Source of the DNA: Erwinia phyllosphaerae
Lineage (GTDB): Bacteria > Pseudomonadota > Gammaproteobacteria > Enterobacterales > Enterobacteriaceae
Length of the DNA: 64,000 bases
Reading direction: 5' to 3'
Assembly: GCF_019132875.1 (NCBI RefSeq)
Contig: NZ_JAHSPF010000012.1
Location: forward strand, 1 to 64,000
The number at the start of each line of letters is the position of its first letter. Within the stretch, counting starts at the first letter, position 1. The position numbers were made by a program, and so were the translations under genes. The notes beneath the pieces are model-generated. The model was not told the DNA's origin. It did no database searches and saw only the letters and a program-made list of their open reading frames with translations. This document shows, piece by piece, positions 36,902 to 46,185 of this stretch.

Positions 36902-37349
36902 TCCCGAACCCGAACCTGCGGCCGACCCCGTATCACAAGAACTGAAGCGTACTTTAAATCTGCTTTTACCCATTCGCCGCCAGCGCCTTAACCGTAGCGA
37001 ACGCCAGCAGCGCGAGCAGGAGCAGGCGCTGCGCCAGCTTGAACAGCAAACGGATGAAGGTCTTGTGCAACTCTCTGCGCAGCAGCAGGGCTATCAACAA
37101 CTCAAAACGGCTTTTGCCCGGGACAATTGCGGCGTGCGCCAGGCCAGCTATCGGCTGGAAAGAGCGGTGCAAAAAGAGCAGCGGGCGCTGAAGGATGTGC
37201 AGCAGCAGCAGCTCAGGCTGCACGCGCTTAAGCAGGAGCATCTGGAGCAGCAAACGCGCGTGGAAGAAGCGCAGCAGGAGACGCGGCAGCGGCAGCGCGA
37301 AGTAGAAAAACTGTCGTATTTGTTACAGCAGGAGATGATGAATGATTAG
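36885..37349 (+). CDS. hrpO: Type III secretion stalk/central protein HrpO (SctO)
   Basis: A 154-residue protein that is almost wholly alpha-helical coiled coil, rich in Gln, Glu, Arg and Leu (LNRSERQQREQEQALRQLEQQ). It is the FliJ/SctO equivalent that links ATPase and export gate. It starts inside the 3' end of hrcN (17-base overlap) and overlaps hrpP by 8 bases. Confidence 0.88.
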   Translation: MRRHANPEPEPAADPVSQELKRTLNLLLPIRRQRLNRSERQQREQEQALRQLEQQTDEGLVQLSAQQQGYQQLKTAFARDNCGVRQASYRLERAVQKEQRALKDVQQQQLRLHALKQEHLEQQTRVEEAQQETRQRQREVEKLSYLLQQEMMND

Positions 37350-37959
37350 CCTTCCCGCACGGCAGCAGGCGGCAGCACGCCTGGCCCAGCAGCAGCGCGA
37401 TACCCAACTTGCGCAGCATCGACGTGAAACGCAGCGGCAGGGGCAGGCTCGCAATGCGCAGCGTAAAGAGTCCCCGCCTGCTTCCGCCAGCACTGGCCAG
37501 AACGCCGCCCCGCGCAGCGCGCCGAGAAAACCGCCGCGTGAAGAGGACGCGCTGTTCAGCGAGCTGTTAAATGAAGATGACCAGCCTCTGCTGCGCCCCG
37601 TTTTTAACGACTCTGGCTCGCAACAGCAGGGTTTTTCTCAGCTGGAAGAGAGTAGTGCGACCGGCGCACCGCCAGCGATGGCGATGTGGCAGGAGATTGA
37701 GACAGATTTGCTGGCGGCAACGGCCGATCGTCCACCGGGCGAAATGATGCTAACGCTGATCCTGCCGAAGCTCGGACAGGTTGATGCGCGCTTTGCCGCC
37801 TTGCCCGCAGGCGGCTGGGATATCGCTTTACATTTACAGCCGTCCGCGTGGCAGGCGCTGCTGCCTCACCAGGAGCGCTGTCGGCTGTCGCTACGCCAGC
37901 GTATGGCCTGTCGGGTGCGGCTACGCTTTGAGCGCCGTGCCACGGAGCAGCAGGTATGA
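37342..37959 (+). CDS. hrpP: Type III secretion needle/pilus length and substrate-switch protein HrpP (SctP)
   Basis: A 205-residue protein. The N-terminal half is Gln/Arg/Pro-rich and probably disordered (RQGQARNAQRKESPPASAS). The C-terminal about 90 residues form a T3S4-like substrate-specificity domain (ILPKLGQVDARFAALPAGGW). P. syringae HrpP is itself secreted and controls pilus export. Identification rests largely on position between hrpO and hrcQ. Confidence 0.85.
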   Translation: MISLPARQQAAARLAQQQRDTQLAQHRRETQRQGQARNAQRKESPPASASTGQNAAPRSAPRKPPREEDALFSELLNEDDQPLLRPVFNDSGSQQQGFSQLEESSATGAPPAMAMWQEIETDLLAATADRPPGEMMLTLILPKLGQVDARFAALPAGGWDIALHLQPSAWQALLPHQERCRLSLRQRMACRVRLRFERRATEQQV

Positions 37960-38975
37960 GTGCGCTAAGGCTAAAAAAAAGCAGCAGGCTGGCGGCACGG
38001 CTACGCCAGCAGATCGGCGCAGGCTGTTTCTATCCTTACCAGCTTGCCGGCGAAGCGGGCGTGCTGCGGCTGGCGTTAACCGAACACCCGCGCGGCGAGA
38101 TGAGCCACTGGCAGTGCGCGGCCGGAACGCTGGCGTTTTCGGATGCGCAATCCGTGCTCTCACTGATGTCTGCCTGTCCCACTTTTACGCCCTCGGACGC
38201 GCTAACAGAGCAGCCCTGGTACTGGCCTTTATGGCATCAACAACTTTCTGGCGAACTTCTTGCGCTGTTCGGCCACATAACCGTAACAGAAGACAACGAC
38301 ATCGCTGACGAACTGCTGTTAACGATGACGCTGGAGTGGGGAGCCAGGCGCGCACAAAGCCTGCTGGCGCTCTCTGCGACCAGCCTGGCGCAGCTGCTTG
38401 GCAACGCGGGCTGGCAGCAGAATGCGATGCCGTTGCCGTCAGAGATCGCGCTTACGCTGCCCGTTGTGGTAGGTGAAGTGACGCTGACGAAGATGCCGGA
38501 ACGCGGCGATGTGGTTTTGCCGCAAACGCTTTTTTTTACGCCGGATGGCCGGGGAAGGATCCGCTGTGCTGGCCGCGTATTGCAGGGTCAGATAGAGACG
38601 CAGCCCGGCACGCTGGCACATTTTTATCTTAGCGAGATGGAGAACTATGACGTGACTTTGCCCCCTGACGATTTTGAGCAGCCGATCTCTCCCGATCCTC
38701 ACTGGGACTGCGAGCCGATGTCGGAAGCCACGGATTTCTCTCCGCTGCCGCTGGCGCTATCGGTACGTTGCGGACAGCTACGGCTGACGCTGGGCGAGCT
38801 GGCTAACCTTGCGCCAGGCGCGATGGTGATGATCGATCACGTTACGCCAGGCGAGGCGCTTCTCTGCCACGGCGACTATCCGCTGGCAAAAGGTGAGCTG
38901 GTTGATGTGGAAGGCCGTCTTGGCCTGCAAATCACCCAGATGCTGCCGGGCGGCAAAAACCCGCTGGCGCGCTAG
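37956..38975 (+). CDS. hrcQ: Type III secretion cytoplasmic ring protein HrcQ (SctQ)
   Basis: A 339-residue single-chain HrcQ, unlike P. syringae where it is split into HrcQA and HrcQB. The C-terminal SpoA/FliN domain (about residues 260-335) has [28 protein letters not shown] and [26 protein letters not shown]. It overlaps hrpP by ATGA. An internal start yielding a separate SpoA fragment is known in relatives; I did not find a clear one. Confidence 0.92.
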   Translation: MSALRLKKSSRLAARLRQQIGAGCFYPYQLAGEAGVLRLALTEHPRGEMSHWQCAAGTLAFSDAQSVLSLMSACPTFTPSDALTEQPWYWPLWHQQLSGELLALFGHITVTEDNDIADELLLTMTLEWGARRAQSLLALSATSLAQLLGNAGWQQNAMPLPSEIALTLPVVVGEVTLTKMPERGDVVLPQTLFFTPDGRGRIRCAGRVLQGQIETQPGTLAHFYLSEMENYDVTLPPDDFEQPISPDPHWDCEPMSEATDFSPLPLALSVRCGQLRLTLGELANLAPGAMVMIDHVTPGEALLCHGDYPLAKGELVDVEGRLGLQITQMLPGGKNPLAR

Positions 38976-38979
38976 CCCT

Positions 38980-39633
38980 ATGGACTCGCTATCGCTTAAT
39001 CCAATGACGCTGGCCCTGTTTCTTGGGGCGCTGTCGCTGGTGCCGATTTTAATGATCGTCTGTACCTGTTTTTTGAAAATATCGATGGTGCTGATGCTGA
39101 CCCGCAACGCGATGGGCGTACAGCAGGTACCGCCTAATATGGCCATTTACGGCATTGCGCTGGCCGCTTCGCTGTTTGTGATGGCTCCGGTATTCAATGA
39201 AATAAGCCAGCGGGTTAAAGCGGTGCCCATTGATACCCAGTCAGCCGAGCGCCTTGACTACACCGTCAGCAACGGCGTTGAGCCGCTTAAGCGCTTTATG
39301 GTGAAGAACACCGACCCCGATATTCTTATCCATCTGCAGGAAAACGCGCAGCGTATGTGGCCGAAAGAGATGGCCGACAGCATCGCGCACGACAGTCCGC
39401 TTTTGCTAATTCCCTCCTTCGTGCTGTCGGAGCTGCAAAACGGTTTCAAAATCGGCTTTCTGATTTTTATCCCTTTTATCGTGGTGGACCTGATTGTTTC
39501 TAACGTGCTGCTGGCGCTGGGCATGCAAATGGTGTCACCCATGACCATTTCGCTGCCGCTAAAAATCCTGCTGTTTGTGCTGGTCAGCGGCTGGACGCGC
39601 CTGCTCGACGGCCTGTTTTACAGCTATCTGTGA
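38980..39633 (+). CDS. hrcR: Type III secretion export apparatus HrcR (SctR)
   Basis: A 217-residue four-helix membrane protein of the FliP/SctR family. Diagnostic segments are [35 protein letters not shown] and [39 protein letters not shown]. The ATG at 38980 is 4 bases after the hrcQ stop; upstream frame is a shadow of hrcQ. Confidence 0.97.
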   Translation: MDSLSLNPMTLALFLGALSLVPILMIVCTCFLKISMVLMLTRNAMGVQQVPPNMAIYGIALAASLFVMAPVFNEISQRVKAVPIDTQSAERLDYTVSNGVEPLKRFMVKNTDPDILIHLQENAQRMWPKEMADSIAHDSPLLLIPSFVLSELQNGFKIGFLIFIPFIVVDLIVSNVLLALGMQMVSPMTISLPLKILLFVLVSGWTRLLDGLFYSYL

Positions 39634-39640
39634 GGAAGAA

Positions 39641-39901
39641 ATGGATATCCTGACGCTTTTTCGCCAGGCGATGCTGCTGGTGGTGATCCTCTCCGCGCCG
39701 CCGCTGATTGTGGCGGTGATCGTGGGCGTTATCGTTTCACTGTTGCAGGCCGTGATGCAGTTGCAGGATCAGACGCTACCTTTTGCTATCAAACTGGTGG
39801 CGGTAGGCGTGGCGCTGGCGCTGACCGGCCGCTGGATTGGCGTTGAGCTGACCGAACTGGCGCAGAGCGCCTTTGCCATGATGCCCAACGTGAAATACTG
39901 A
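39641..39901 (+). CDS. hrcS: Type III secretion export apparatus HrcS (SctS)
   Basis: An 86-residue FliQ/SctS family protein with two helices (AMLLVVILSAPPLIVAVIVGVIVSLLQAVMQLQDQTL). It helps build the export gate core with HrcR and HrcT. GAGGAAG lies before the ATG, 7 bases after hrcR. Confidence 0.96.
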   Translation: MDILTLFRQAMLLVVILSAPPLIVAVIVGVIVSLLQAVMQLQDQTLPFAIKLVAVGVALALTGRWIGVELTELAQSAFAMMPNVKY

Positions 39902-39902
39902 T

Positions 39903-40706
39903 ATGTGGAACAGCGTCCTTTTTGATGGCTATCACTTTATCCTGGCGTTGACGCTGGCCATGGCGCGCATTTTCCCCTGCCTGCTGCTTTCGCCGGTATT
40001 CTCTTTTAACGCCATTAAGGGCGGCCTGCGTTCCGGCATCGTGCTGGCGCTGGCGCTGTTTCCTGCGCCAATGATCCAGCAGCAGCTGGCCGTGGACGAT
40101 CCCTCGCTGTTTCTGCTGGCGGCGCTGGCGCTGAAAGAGGTGATTATCGGCGTTGTTATCGGCCTGCTGCTGGCAATGCCGTTCTGGCTGTTTGAATCGG
40201 TCGGCGCGCTGTTTGATAACCAGCGTGGCGCGCTGATGGGCGGCCAGCTTAATCCCCAGCTGGGGCCGGACGCTACGCCGTTGGGTTTCCTGATGCAGCA
40301 ATCCATCATTCTGCTGCTGGTGGTCGGACTGGGGCTGTCGACCATCACGCAGATTATCTGGGACAGCTACCGCCTGTGGCCGCCGATGCAGTGGCTGCCG
40401 CTGCCGAGTGAAGCGGGCTTTCACGCTTATTTACAGCTGCTTGGCGGCATCTTTATGCATATGGTTCTCTACGCCGGGCCGCTGGTGGCGCTGTTACTGC
40501 TGGTGGATTTTAGCGTCGGCATTCTCAGCATCTACAGTCCGCAGCTACAGGCAACCGTGCTGGCCATGCCGGCGAAGTGTCTGCTGGGTATGCTGTTTTT
40601 TGTGCTTTATCTGCCGATCCTCAACTACGTGGCGGGCGAACGCCTGTTCGATCTGAAAGATTTGCTGCCGCAGCTGGCGGATATACTGGGTAAAGGAGCG
40701 CGCTAG
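39903..40706 (+). CDS. hrcT: Type III secretion export apparatus HrcT (SctT)
   Basis: A 267-residue FliR/SctT family protein with about six to eight helices; typical segments are LTLAMARIFPCLLLSPVF, FDNQRGALMGGQLNPQLGPDATPLG and LGMLFFVLYLPILNY. It shares its last base with the hrcU GTG, a tight operon. Confidence 0.95.
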   Translation: MWNSVLFDGYHFILALTLAMARIFPCLLLSPVFSFNAIKGGLRSGIVLALALFPAPMIQQQLAVDDPSLFLLAALALKEVIIGVVIGLLLAMPFWLFESVGALFDNQRGALMGGQLNPQLGPDATPLGFLMQQSIILLLVVGLGLSTITQIIWDSYRLWPPMQWLPLPSEAGFHAYLQLLGGIFMHMVLYAGPLVALLLLVDFSVGILSIYSPQLQATVLAMPAKCLLGMLFFVLYLPILNYVAGERLFDLKDLLPQLADILGKGAR

Positions 40707-41791
40707 TGGCCGAAAAAACCGAAAACGCCACGCCCCAAAAGCTCAAGGAGTCGCGAAAAAAGGGGCAGGTTGGCCAGACGCCGGATATTCCTAAACTGCT
40801 GATCTGCATTGGCGTGATGGAAACGATTTTTGCCCTGGTCGGCGGCGGGATGCAGCGGCTGGAGGCGATGGTAATGCTGCCGCTTGGCCGCCTTAACGAT
40901 CCTTTCGGTCATGCGATGCAGGAAGTCGTCATGGATGGCCTGATGGTGCTTTGCTATTTCTGCGGCATCGTCTGCGCGTTAATTTTTCTGCTGCGCGTTA
41001 TTGGCGGCTGGATCCAGTTTGGACCGCTGTTTGCCACGGAGGCGCTGGCCCCCAAGTTCGACGCCATCAATCCGGTCGGGCATTTAAAGAATATGTTTTC
41101 CGCTAAGCAGCTGACCACGCTGATAACCAGCGTGCTGAAGGCGATAGCCATCGGCGCGGTGTTTTATCTGGCGATCAAACCTGACCTGGGACCGCTGGCG
41201 CAGCTGGCCTATGGCGAAGATCTTAACGGTTTCTGGCAGGCGGTGCTGGCGCTGTTTATGAAGATAGTGCGGGAAACGCTGGCGCTGCTGCTGGTGTTAA
41301 GCTCGGTCGATTTTGGCCTGCAAAAATACTTCTTCCTGAAGCAGCAGCGCATGAGCCATGAAGATATCCGCAATGAATTTAAGCAGAGCGAGGGCGATCC
41401 GCACATGAAAGGGCATCGCAAGTCGATGTCGCATCAGATCCTGAACGAAGCGCCCAAACCGAAAAGAGAAGTGGTGGTAGAAGAGGCGGATATGGTGCTG
41501 GTTAACCCCACGCATTTTGCCGTAGGGCTTTACTATCGCGCGGGAGAAACGCCGCTGCCGCGCCTGCTGTTTAAAGCCGAAGGCTTCGAAGCGCAGGACA
41601 TTATCGAAGAGGCAAAAAACCGCCAGATGCCCGTTATCCGCTTTGTCTGGCTGACCCGCACGCTGTTCAGAACGGTTGAAGAAGGCGACTATATTCCCCG
41701 CGAGACGCTGAAGGCGGTCGCGCAGGTTTATCGGCTGCTGAAAGAGCTGGAAGACCAGCAGCTGGACAGGGTGCTGGAGATTGAGGAGTAG
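40706..41791 (+). CDS. hrcU: Type III secretion switch protein HrcU (SctU)
   Basis: A 361-residue FlhB/SctU family protein. The N-terminus (EKTENATPQKLKESRKKGQVGQTPDI) is the family signature and four helices follow. The cytosolic domain has the autocleavage site NPTH (about residue 266, MVLVNPTHFAVGLYYR), needed for the change in substrate class. The start is GTG overlapping hrcT. It ends the hrpJ operon; degenerate repeats and no clear terminator follow. Confidence 0.96.
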   Translation: MAEKTENATPQKLKESRKKGQVGQTPDIPKLLICIGVMETIFALVGGGMQRLEAMVMLPLGRLNDPFGHAMQEVVMDGLMVLCYFCGIVCALIFLLRVIGGWIQFGPLFATEALAPKFDAINPVGHLKNMFSAKQLTTLITSVLKAIAIGAVFYLAIKPDLGPLAQLAYGEDLNGFWQAVLALFMKIVRETLALLLVLSSVDFGLQKYFFLKQQRMSHEDIRNEFKQSEGDPHMKGHRKSMSHQILNEAPKPKREVVVEEADMVLVNPTHFAVGLYYRAGETPLPRLLFKAEGFEAQDIIEEAKNRQMPVIRFVWLTRTLFRTVEEGDYIPRETLKAVAQVYRLLKELEDQQLDRVLEIEE

Positions 41792-41823
41792 CGCCGGATG
41801 ATAAAGCGCACAGATTACGGCTT

Positions 41824-42020
41824 CGCGGCGGCTTACGGCAGTGAAAACAATAATAGCGCCGGACCTTTATAGTGTGCAGGCGCGGCGGCTTACGGTAGTA
41901 AAAAAAGAATAACGTCGGATTTTTAAAGTGTGCAGGCGCGGCGGCTTACGGCAGTAAACAAGAATAACGTCGGACTTTTATAGTGGCAGGCGCAGCGGCT
42001 TACGGCAGTAAACAAGCGCC
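41824..42020. repeat. Degenerate tandem repeat, ~3.5 copies of a 54-57 bp unit
   Basis: Units begin at 41824, 41881, 41937 and 41991 with CGCGGCGGCTTACGG(C/T)AGT and vary in length (57, 56, 54 and a partial). Each carries a middle (AATAACGTCGGA) and an end (AGTGTGCAGG). The array fills the gap between hrcU and the toxin gene and has no ORF of its own. Confidence 0.9.
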
Positions 42021-42034
42021 GCCGCGCCCGCTTT

Positions 42035-42472
42035 TTACCCGCAGGGAACAAGACTCAGCCAGCCAGCGCAGCGGCTAAGGATCTGTTCATCATTGGTAAT
42101 AAAGTGCAGCGCTTCGGCTTTCGCCTGTGCTACCAGCAGCCGATCGAAAGGATCTTTATGCATGGCGGGCAGATCGACCAGGCCGCAAACGTGCCGGGTA
42201 CTGACGGGCAGCTCCAGGTAGCCCGCCGTCGTCAGCCCCTCCGCCAGCGCGCGAACATCAACACGGAAATCCGCTCTGTGCAGCGCCGCCTTGATGGCTA
42301 TCTCCTGCAGGCTGGCCGGTGAAAAGTAAAAACGGTTGCCGTCATTGGTCAGGATATCAACGACCTGGGCGTTGAGTTTTTCTGGCTGTCCCGCGACCCA
42401 AATCAGCGCGTGCGTATCCAGCAGATAGGCGGCTGAAGGCACCAGGGATAAAGCTTCCTTGCGAACCGACAT
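42035..42472 (-). CDS. PIN-domain toxin (VapC family)
   Basis: A 145-residue protein with the PIN ribonuclease fold. Acidic active-site candidates are D19 (YLLDTHALIWVA), E57 (ASLQEIAIK) and D107/D110 (HKDPFDRLLVAQA). PIN toxins cleave tRNA or rRNA and are neutralised by the partner antitoxin. The start lies 2 bases after the antitoxin stop, and its Shine-Dalgarno (GGGAG) is within the antitoxin end. It lies between the two T3SS operons, an unusual place for a toxin-antitoxin pair. Confidence 0.88.
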   Translation of the reverse strand: MSVRKEALSLVPSAAYLLDTHALIWVAGQPEKLNAQVVDILTNDGNRFYFSPASLQEIAIKAALHRADFRVDVRALAEGLTTAGYLELPVSTRHVCGLVDLPAMHKDPFDRLLVAQAKAEALHFITNDEQILSRCAGWLSLVPCG

Positions 42473-42474
42473 GG

Positions 42475-42714
42475 TTATTCTCCCTTAAACAGATCGGCAA
42501 TAGTGTCCTGGCTCAGCTGGTTAAAGTTGTCCGGGGCCGTGATTTGACCCTGCATAAAACCAAGGCGGAGTGATTTTTCCGGCGCGCTCAGCGGCACAAT
42601 TTTTACCATTGGCCTGCCGTGGCGGGTAATCAGACAGGATTCACCGCTTTCCGCCACGTGGGCCACCACTTTCGACAGGTGGGTTTTTGCTTCATAAAGG
42701 TTCATTTTGTTCAT
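42475..42714 (-). CDS. Antitoxin of Phd/YefM type
   Basis: A 79-residue antitoxin with the N-terminal Phd/YefM fold that binds DNA (MNLYEAKTHLSKVVAHVAESGESCLITRHGRPMVKIVP) and a C-terminal segment that should wrap the toxin. It is cotranscribed with the PIN toxin and probably autoregulates the pair. The first or second Met (codon 4) may be the start. Confidence 0.88.
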   Translation of the reverse strand: MNKMNLYEAKTHLSKVVAHVAESGESCLITRHGRPMVKIVPLSAPEKSLRLGFMQGQITAPDNFNQLSQDTIADLFKGE

Positions 42715-42931
42715 TACTCCCCCAGAAAGTTAGTCAAACTCGGCTGTTAACGTGCAAAAAATAGTCTACGGCCGCCAGTCTTTCTGGTCAAAATAAAGTT
42801 GCGTAAAAAAACACCTGCGTCAAATTACCGCCGGATTTTTTCGCTTCCGGCGGCATGACTTGATGTTTACGCTGAATGAATCGATAAGCAAAGCGTGGCG
42901 TTGCCGTCCTGCGGCCTCTCTCCAGAAATAT

Positions 42932-43117
42932 TTACTGGTTAACCGCAGCCTGGGAGTAGTCGAAGGGGCCATTACGCATATCCGGCTGCCACCAGATGGT
43001 TATCGCCTGGTCGTTTGATACCGGCCGACAGGCGACATCGTTACAGCCAGCGAACTTCGGTTTTGCGCACGCCGTCAGCAACATGCTCAACAGCAAAATA
43101 AACAGCGATTTTTTCAT
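42932..43117 (-). CDS. hrpT: Outer-membrane lipoprotein HrpT
   Basis: A 61-residue lipoprotein with signal peptide MKKSLFILLLSMLLTAC and lipobox LTAC (Cys17). Two further cysteines (AGCNDVACRP) may form a disulfide. HrpT is the last gene of the hrcC operon in Erwinia and P. syringae and acts as a likely secretin partner. It is 10 bases after hrcC. hrpV, which follows hrpT in relatives, is not found here. Confidence 0.87.
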   Translation of the reverse strand: MKKSLFILLLSMLLTACAKPKFAGCNDVACRPVSNDQAITIWWQPDMRNGPFDYSQAAVNQ

Positions 43118-43127
43118 TGTCTCCTCC

Positions 43128-45221
43128 TTAAGGCGACAGCAAACGCGAACGGCCGTTATTTGTTACCGGCGTTGTTAACGAGCTGGTTTGCAGTAGCGAT
43201 ACGCGTCCAGGCCTTGCAGGCGCTTGCGTATCGTAAGCCACATACACTTCCGTAGATTCGCCAGGCTGTAAACGCGTATGCGGCCAGGCGGAAACGGCCA
43301 GCGTTCTGTCGCCACGGCAGGAAGACTCATCAAAGCGCGCTTCTTTACCGCTGGTATTGGTGATAACGCCAATGGAAATCTGCATCTCGCTGTTGCCATA
43401 CCACTGCTGGCGCGTGCTGGTGCGGAAAGTCAGCGGAATGTTGCAAAGCGAACTGAGGGAAAGGCCTGACTGGCTGGACTGTAAACCGCCGGGCTGGCGG
43501 CTTTCGGCCAGGTCCTGCATTGCGCTTTCGATGTTGCGTTTCATATCGCCAGACTGATGGCGGCGGTTAATATCGCGTAACGTGTCGTTGACCTGAGCGC
43601 TGTTTTCCGCGTCGACATAGCGTGACGGATCGACCTGATCGCCAATCAAATGCGGGGTAATGATAAACAGACGCTCGCGCTGGGAGGTGGTGTGGTTGTT
43701 AGACGTAAACAGCTTACCCAGCAGCGGGATTTTGCCAAGGATCGGCACGCGTTGTTCATCATCGCCGCTCTGTTTAGTATGAAAACCGCCCATGACCAGC
43801 GAGCGCTTTTCCTGCACCAGCGCCTGGGTACTGATCACGCCGTTTTCCGTACCCTGGGCGCTGCCGTCTTCATTTTTGTCCAGCTTACCGTCTTCAACAT
43901 CCACCACCAGCTGTACGGCCGCTTTATCGGGATTGTCGCCGATAGATCGCGGCGTGACGCGCAGGCTGGTACCCGCTGTCACTTCGCGAATATCCGCCAC
44001 GCGCTCCCCAATTGCGGTAATAAAAGCGGTGTTGCTGAAGTCGATGACCGCCGGCTGGTTTTCCAGCGTCAGGACGGAAGGGTTGGCGATAATCGAAGCC
44101 GTCCCTTCGCCTTCCAGCGCCTGAATATCGGCAAAGAAGCGGTTAAAGTCGGTGACGAAAAGCGTGCTGGCGCCGCCAAGCATTGAGGCACCAGCGGTAA
44201 CGTTGCCAAACTGTCCTGACCAGTTAGTGGACAGACGCGCCAGCTCGTTGCGATCGATATCAACGATAACCGCATCGATTTCAATCAGCTTCTGCGGCAC
44301 GTCGATCATTTTCACCAGTTCCTGATATTCGGCGCGCAGCTTTTTGTTATCACGTACCAGCAGAGTGTTATTACGCACGTCGGCAGAGACTTTACCCTGT
44401 AAGGTTTGCCCCGGCTGCTGCTCATTGCTGCGCCCGAGGCGAGTATTACGGCCAATCATCTGCTGCATAATGCTGCGGCTTTCGCTCTGCATCGCCTGAT
44501 AAGGACTGTCGCTGCCGCCACGGCCGTTCTGCGTGGTGGTGGTGCCGTTAGCCGAGCCGTTGCTGTTTTGTCCCAGCAGCTCGTTCAGCATGGTGGCGAC
44601 GCCCGGCACGACCAGCGTTTGATCGCGATATTTAATGGTGCGATCGGCCACGTCGGCATATTTGAGCGGAAACGCCATCATCTGTTTGTCTTCGCTGGTC
44701 TCGGGCTCCGATTTTTTGCTGAACTGTGCAATCAGATCGACATATTTTGGCGGCCCGGTAACCAGCACGACGCCATCATCAGGCAGCTCGCCCCAGCCGA
44801 AGCGTGGCTCCAGCAGGCCAACGCCCTGTAGCGCCTGTTTGATATCGGGCGCGGCGTCGGGACTGATTTTCAGTCGGCGAGAGGTCTGCTGTGACTGAGG
44901 ACTGACGTAAAGCGTGTTGTTGTAAACGAACCACTGAAAACGATGTTCCAGCGCCAGCCGATTCAGAAAAGCCTCGGCGTTATCCGCACGCAGGCGGGCG
45001 GTAACGAAAGTGTCGGGCAGGCCCGTGACGTTGGCATCGACACCGTGACTGCTGGCAAAATCCTGCAGGATAACGCTGAGCGGCGTATTGTCTGCAGAAT
45101 AGGCATAGGCACCATCACGCCACTCTTCCGGCGTGCTGGCATAGCTGTGTGCAGTGCAAAAACCCAGCGCCAGCGCCAGCAGCAGGGGGCGAAAGGGTAA
45201 AAAAGCAGACGGCCCAGGCAC
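43128..45221 (-). CDS. hrcC: Type III secretion outer-membrane secretin HrcC (SctC)
   Basis: A 697-residue secretin. A signal peptide (LLLALALGFCTAHSYA) leads to N-domains and a C-terminal secretin core (RSLVMGGFHTKQSGDDEQRVPILGKIPLLGKLF, RERLFIITPHLIGDQVDP). The start is GTG with GGAG 6 bases upstream. It forms the outer-membrane ring. A Ser/Asn/Gly-rich loop (GQNSNGSANGTTTTQNGRGG) is present around residue 215. It follows hrpF directly; hrpG, which normally lies between, is absent. Confidence 0.95.
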   Translation of the reverse strand: MPGPSAFLPFRPLLLALALGFCTAHSYASTPEEWRDGAYAYSADNTPLSVILQDFASSHGVDANVTGLPDTFVTARLRADNAEAFLNRLALEHRFQWFVYNNTLYVSPQSQQTSRRLKISPDAAPDIKQALQGVGLLEPRFGWGELPDDGVVLVTGPPKYVDLIAQFSKKSEPETSEDKQMMAFPLKYADVADRTIKYRDQTLVVPGVATMLNELLGQNSNGSANGTTTTQNGRGGSDSPYQAMQSESRSIMQQMIGRNTRLGRSNEQQPGQTLQGKVSADVRNNTLLVRDNKKLRAEYQELVKMIDVPQKLIEIDAVIVDIDRNELARLSTNWSGQFGNVTAGASMLGGASTLFVTDFNRFFADIQALEGEGTASIIANPSVLTLENQPAVIDFSNTAFITAIGERVADIREVTAGTSLRVTPRSIGDNPDKAAVQLVVDVEDGKLDKNEDGSAQGTENGVISTQALVQEKRSLVMGGFHTKQSGDDEQRVPILGKIPLLGKLFTSNNHTTSQRERLFIITPHLIGDQVDPSRYVDAENSAQVNDTLRDINRRHQSGDMKRNIESAMQDLAESRQPGGLQSSQSGLSLSSLCNIPLTFRTSTRQQWYGNSEMQISIGVITNTSGKEARFDESSCRGDRTLAVSAWPHTRLQPGESTEVYVAYDTQAPARPGRVSLLQTSSLTTPVTNNGRSRLLSP

Positions 45222-45253
45222 GTTTCTCTCCTTATTATGGGTGGTCAGCGACC

Positions 45254-45481
45254 TTAATTAATGGCGTCAATAATCGCTTTACGAATGCCGTGCTTGTACT
45301 GGGTATATTGCGAGCTGGCCCAGTTGGCGTTAGAAAGGTCGAGCATTTCGTTCTGGAAGGCATACATATCGCTAACGTTAAACGGCTGGTCCTGGCTTTC
45401 CTGGGCAAACTGGTACATATCTTTCTGCGCGTGAACCACCTGACTGGTCAGGCGACGCTGGATCGAATCGTCATAGCTCAT
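45254..45481 (-). CDS. hrpF: Hrp protein HrpF
   Basis: A 75-residue, mostly helical small protein (SYDDSIQRRLTSQVVHAQKDMYQFAQ). In P. syringae HrpF acts as a chaperone-like partner of the pilin HrpA. Identified by size, sequence character and position between hrpE and hrcC. It lies 32 bases before hrcC and about 100 bases after hrpE. Confidence 0.85.
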   Translation of the reverse strand: MSYDDSIQRRLTSQVVHAQKDMYQFAQESQDQPFNVSDMYAFQNEMLDLSNANWASSQYTQYKHGIRKAIIDAIN

Positions 45482-45582
45482 CGTTTCAGTCTCCTGTGAG
45501 GGTTTGTCGTTAAGTGGCGAAAGCGGGGGGCAGGTTCCGGAATGAAAAAAATATTATTAGGCCGGGCAAGAGGGAAGGGACA

Positions 45583-46185
45583 CTAAGACGGGATGAGCGC
45601 GGCGCAAAGCTGTGGCCAGTCAAGACTGAGCTCGCCGTTTTCGGTTGCAAGACGCAGGCTGTCGCTGGCCAGCGAGGCGTCACTGATAAGCTGCCAGTCC
45701 AGCTGCGGGTGCTGCGTCAGCCAGCTGGCGACTTGCGCCATGCTTTCTGGCGCGCAGTAAAGCGTAGCGGCGGCCTGACGGCTCTGTGCTTTCAGCAGCT
45801 GTTGCAGCATCGCGGCAAGTTGCAGGCTGGCGGGCTGTTCTGCCAGCAGCTGGCTCATCGCCTGCACAAGCAGCGCTTCCGCTTTGGGGATAAGCGCCAG
45901 CTGCCATTGTTCCTGCTGCCGCTGCCAGTCGGCAAAAAGCTCGTCAGCCTGCAGAAGAAAAGCCTGCTGCTGCTGCGCGATTGCCGCGTCGCAGCGGGTT
46001 TGCGCTTCGGCCAGCATGGCCTGTGCCTGCTGTTCAGCCTCTGCCAGCTTTCGCTGTGCTTGCTGTTCGGCCGCCTGTAGCACGGTCAGCGCCTGCTGAT
46101 GCAATGCCAGATCTTCTTTGGTCAACAGCGGCCCGGCCAGGAAATGGGGATCGTCCAGTACCGCCAGTTTTTTCTCAATCCACAT
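45583..46185 (-). CDS. hrpE: Type III secretion ATPase regulator HrpE (SctL)
   Basis: A 200-residue SctL/FliH family protein. A long Ala/Gln-rich coiled coil (QQALTVLQAAEQQAQRKLAEAEQQAQAMLAEAQ-type, about residues 30-75) is followed by a globular C-terminal domain. It tethers HrcN to the cytoplasmic ring. I chose MWIEKKL at 46185 because this is the typical SctL start and it overlaps the hrpD end by only 11 bases. Confidence 0.88.
   Translation of the reverse strand: MWIEKKLAVLDDPHFLAGPLLTKEDLALHQQALTVLQAAEQQAQRKLAEAEQQAQAMLAEAQTRCDAAIAQQQQAFLLQADELFADWQRQQEQWQLALIPKAEALLVQAMSQLLAEQPASLQLAAMLQQLLKAQSRQAAATLYCAPESMAQVASWLTQHPQLDWQLISDASLASDSLRLATENGELSLDWPQLCAALIPS

Noticed and set aside
41824..42020. 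CRISPR array
   Set aside because: Units are adjacent, degenerate and of variable length with no unique spacers, and there are no cas genes.
42828..42853. Hairpin CCGCCGGA/TCCGGCGG downstream of hrpT as terminator
   Set aside because: It forms a good stem, but there is no T-run on either side in the needed direction; left unannotated.
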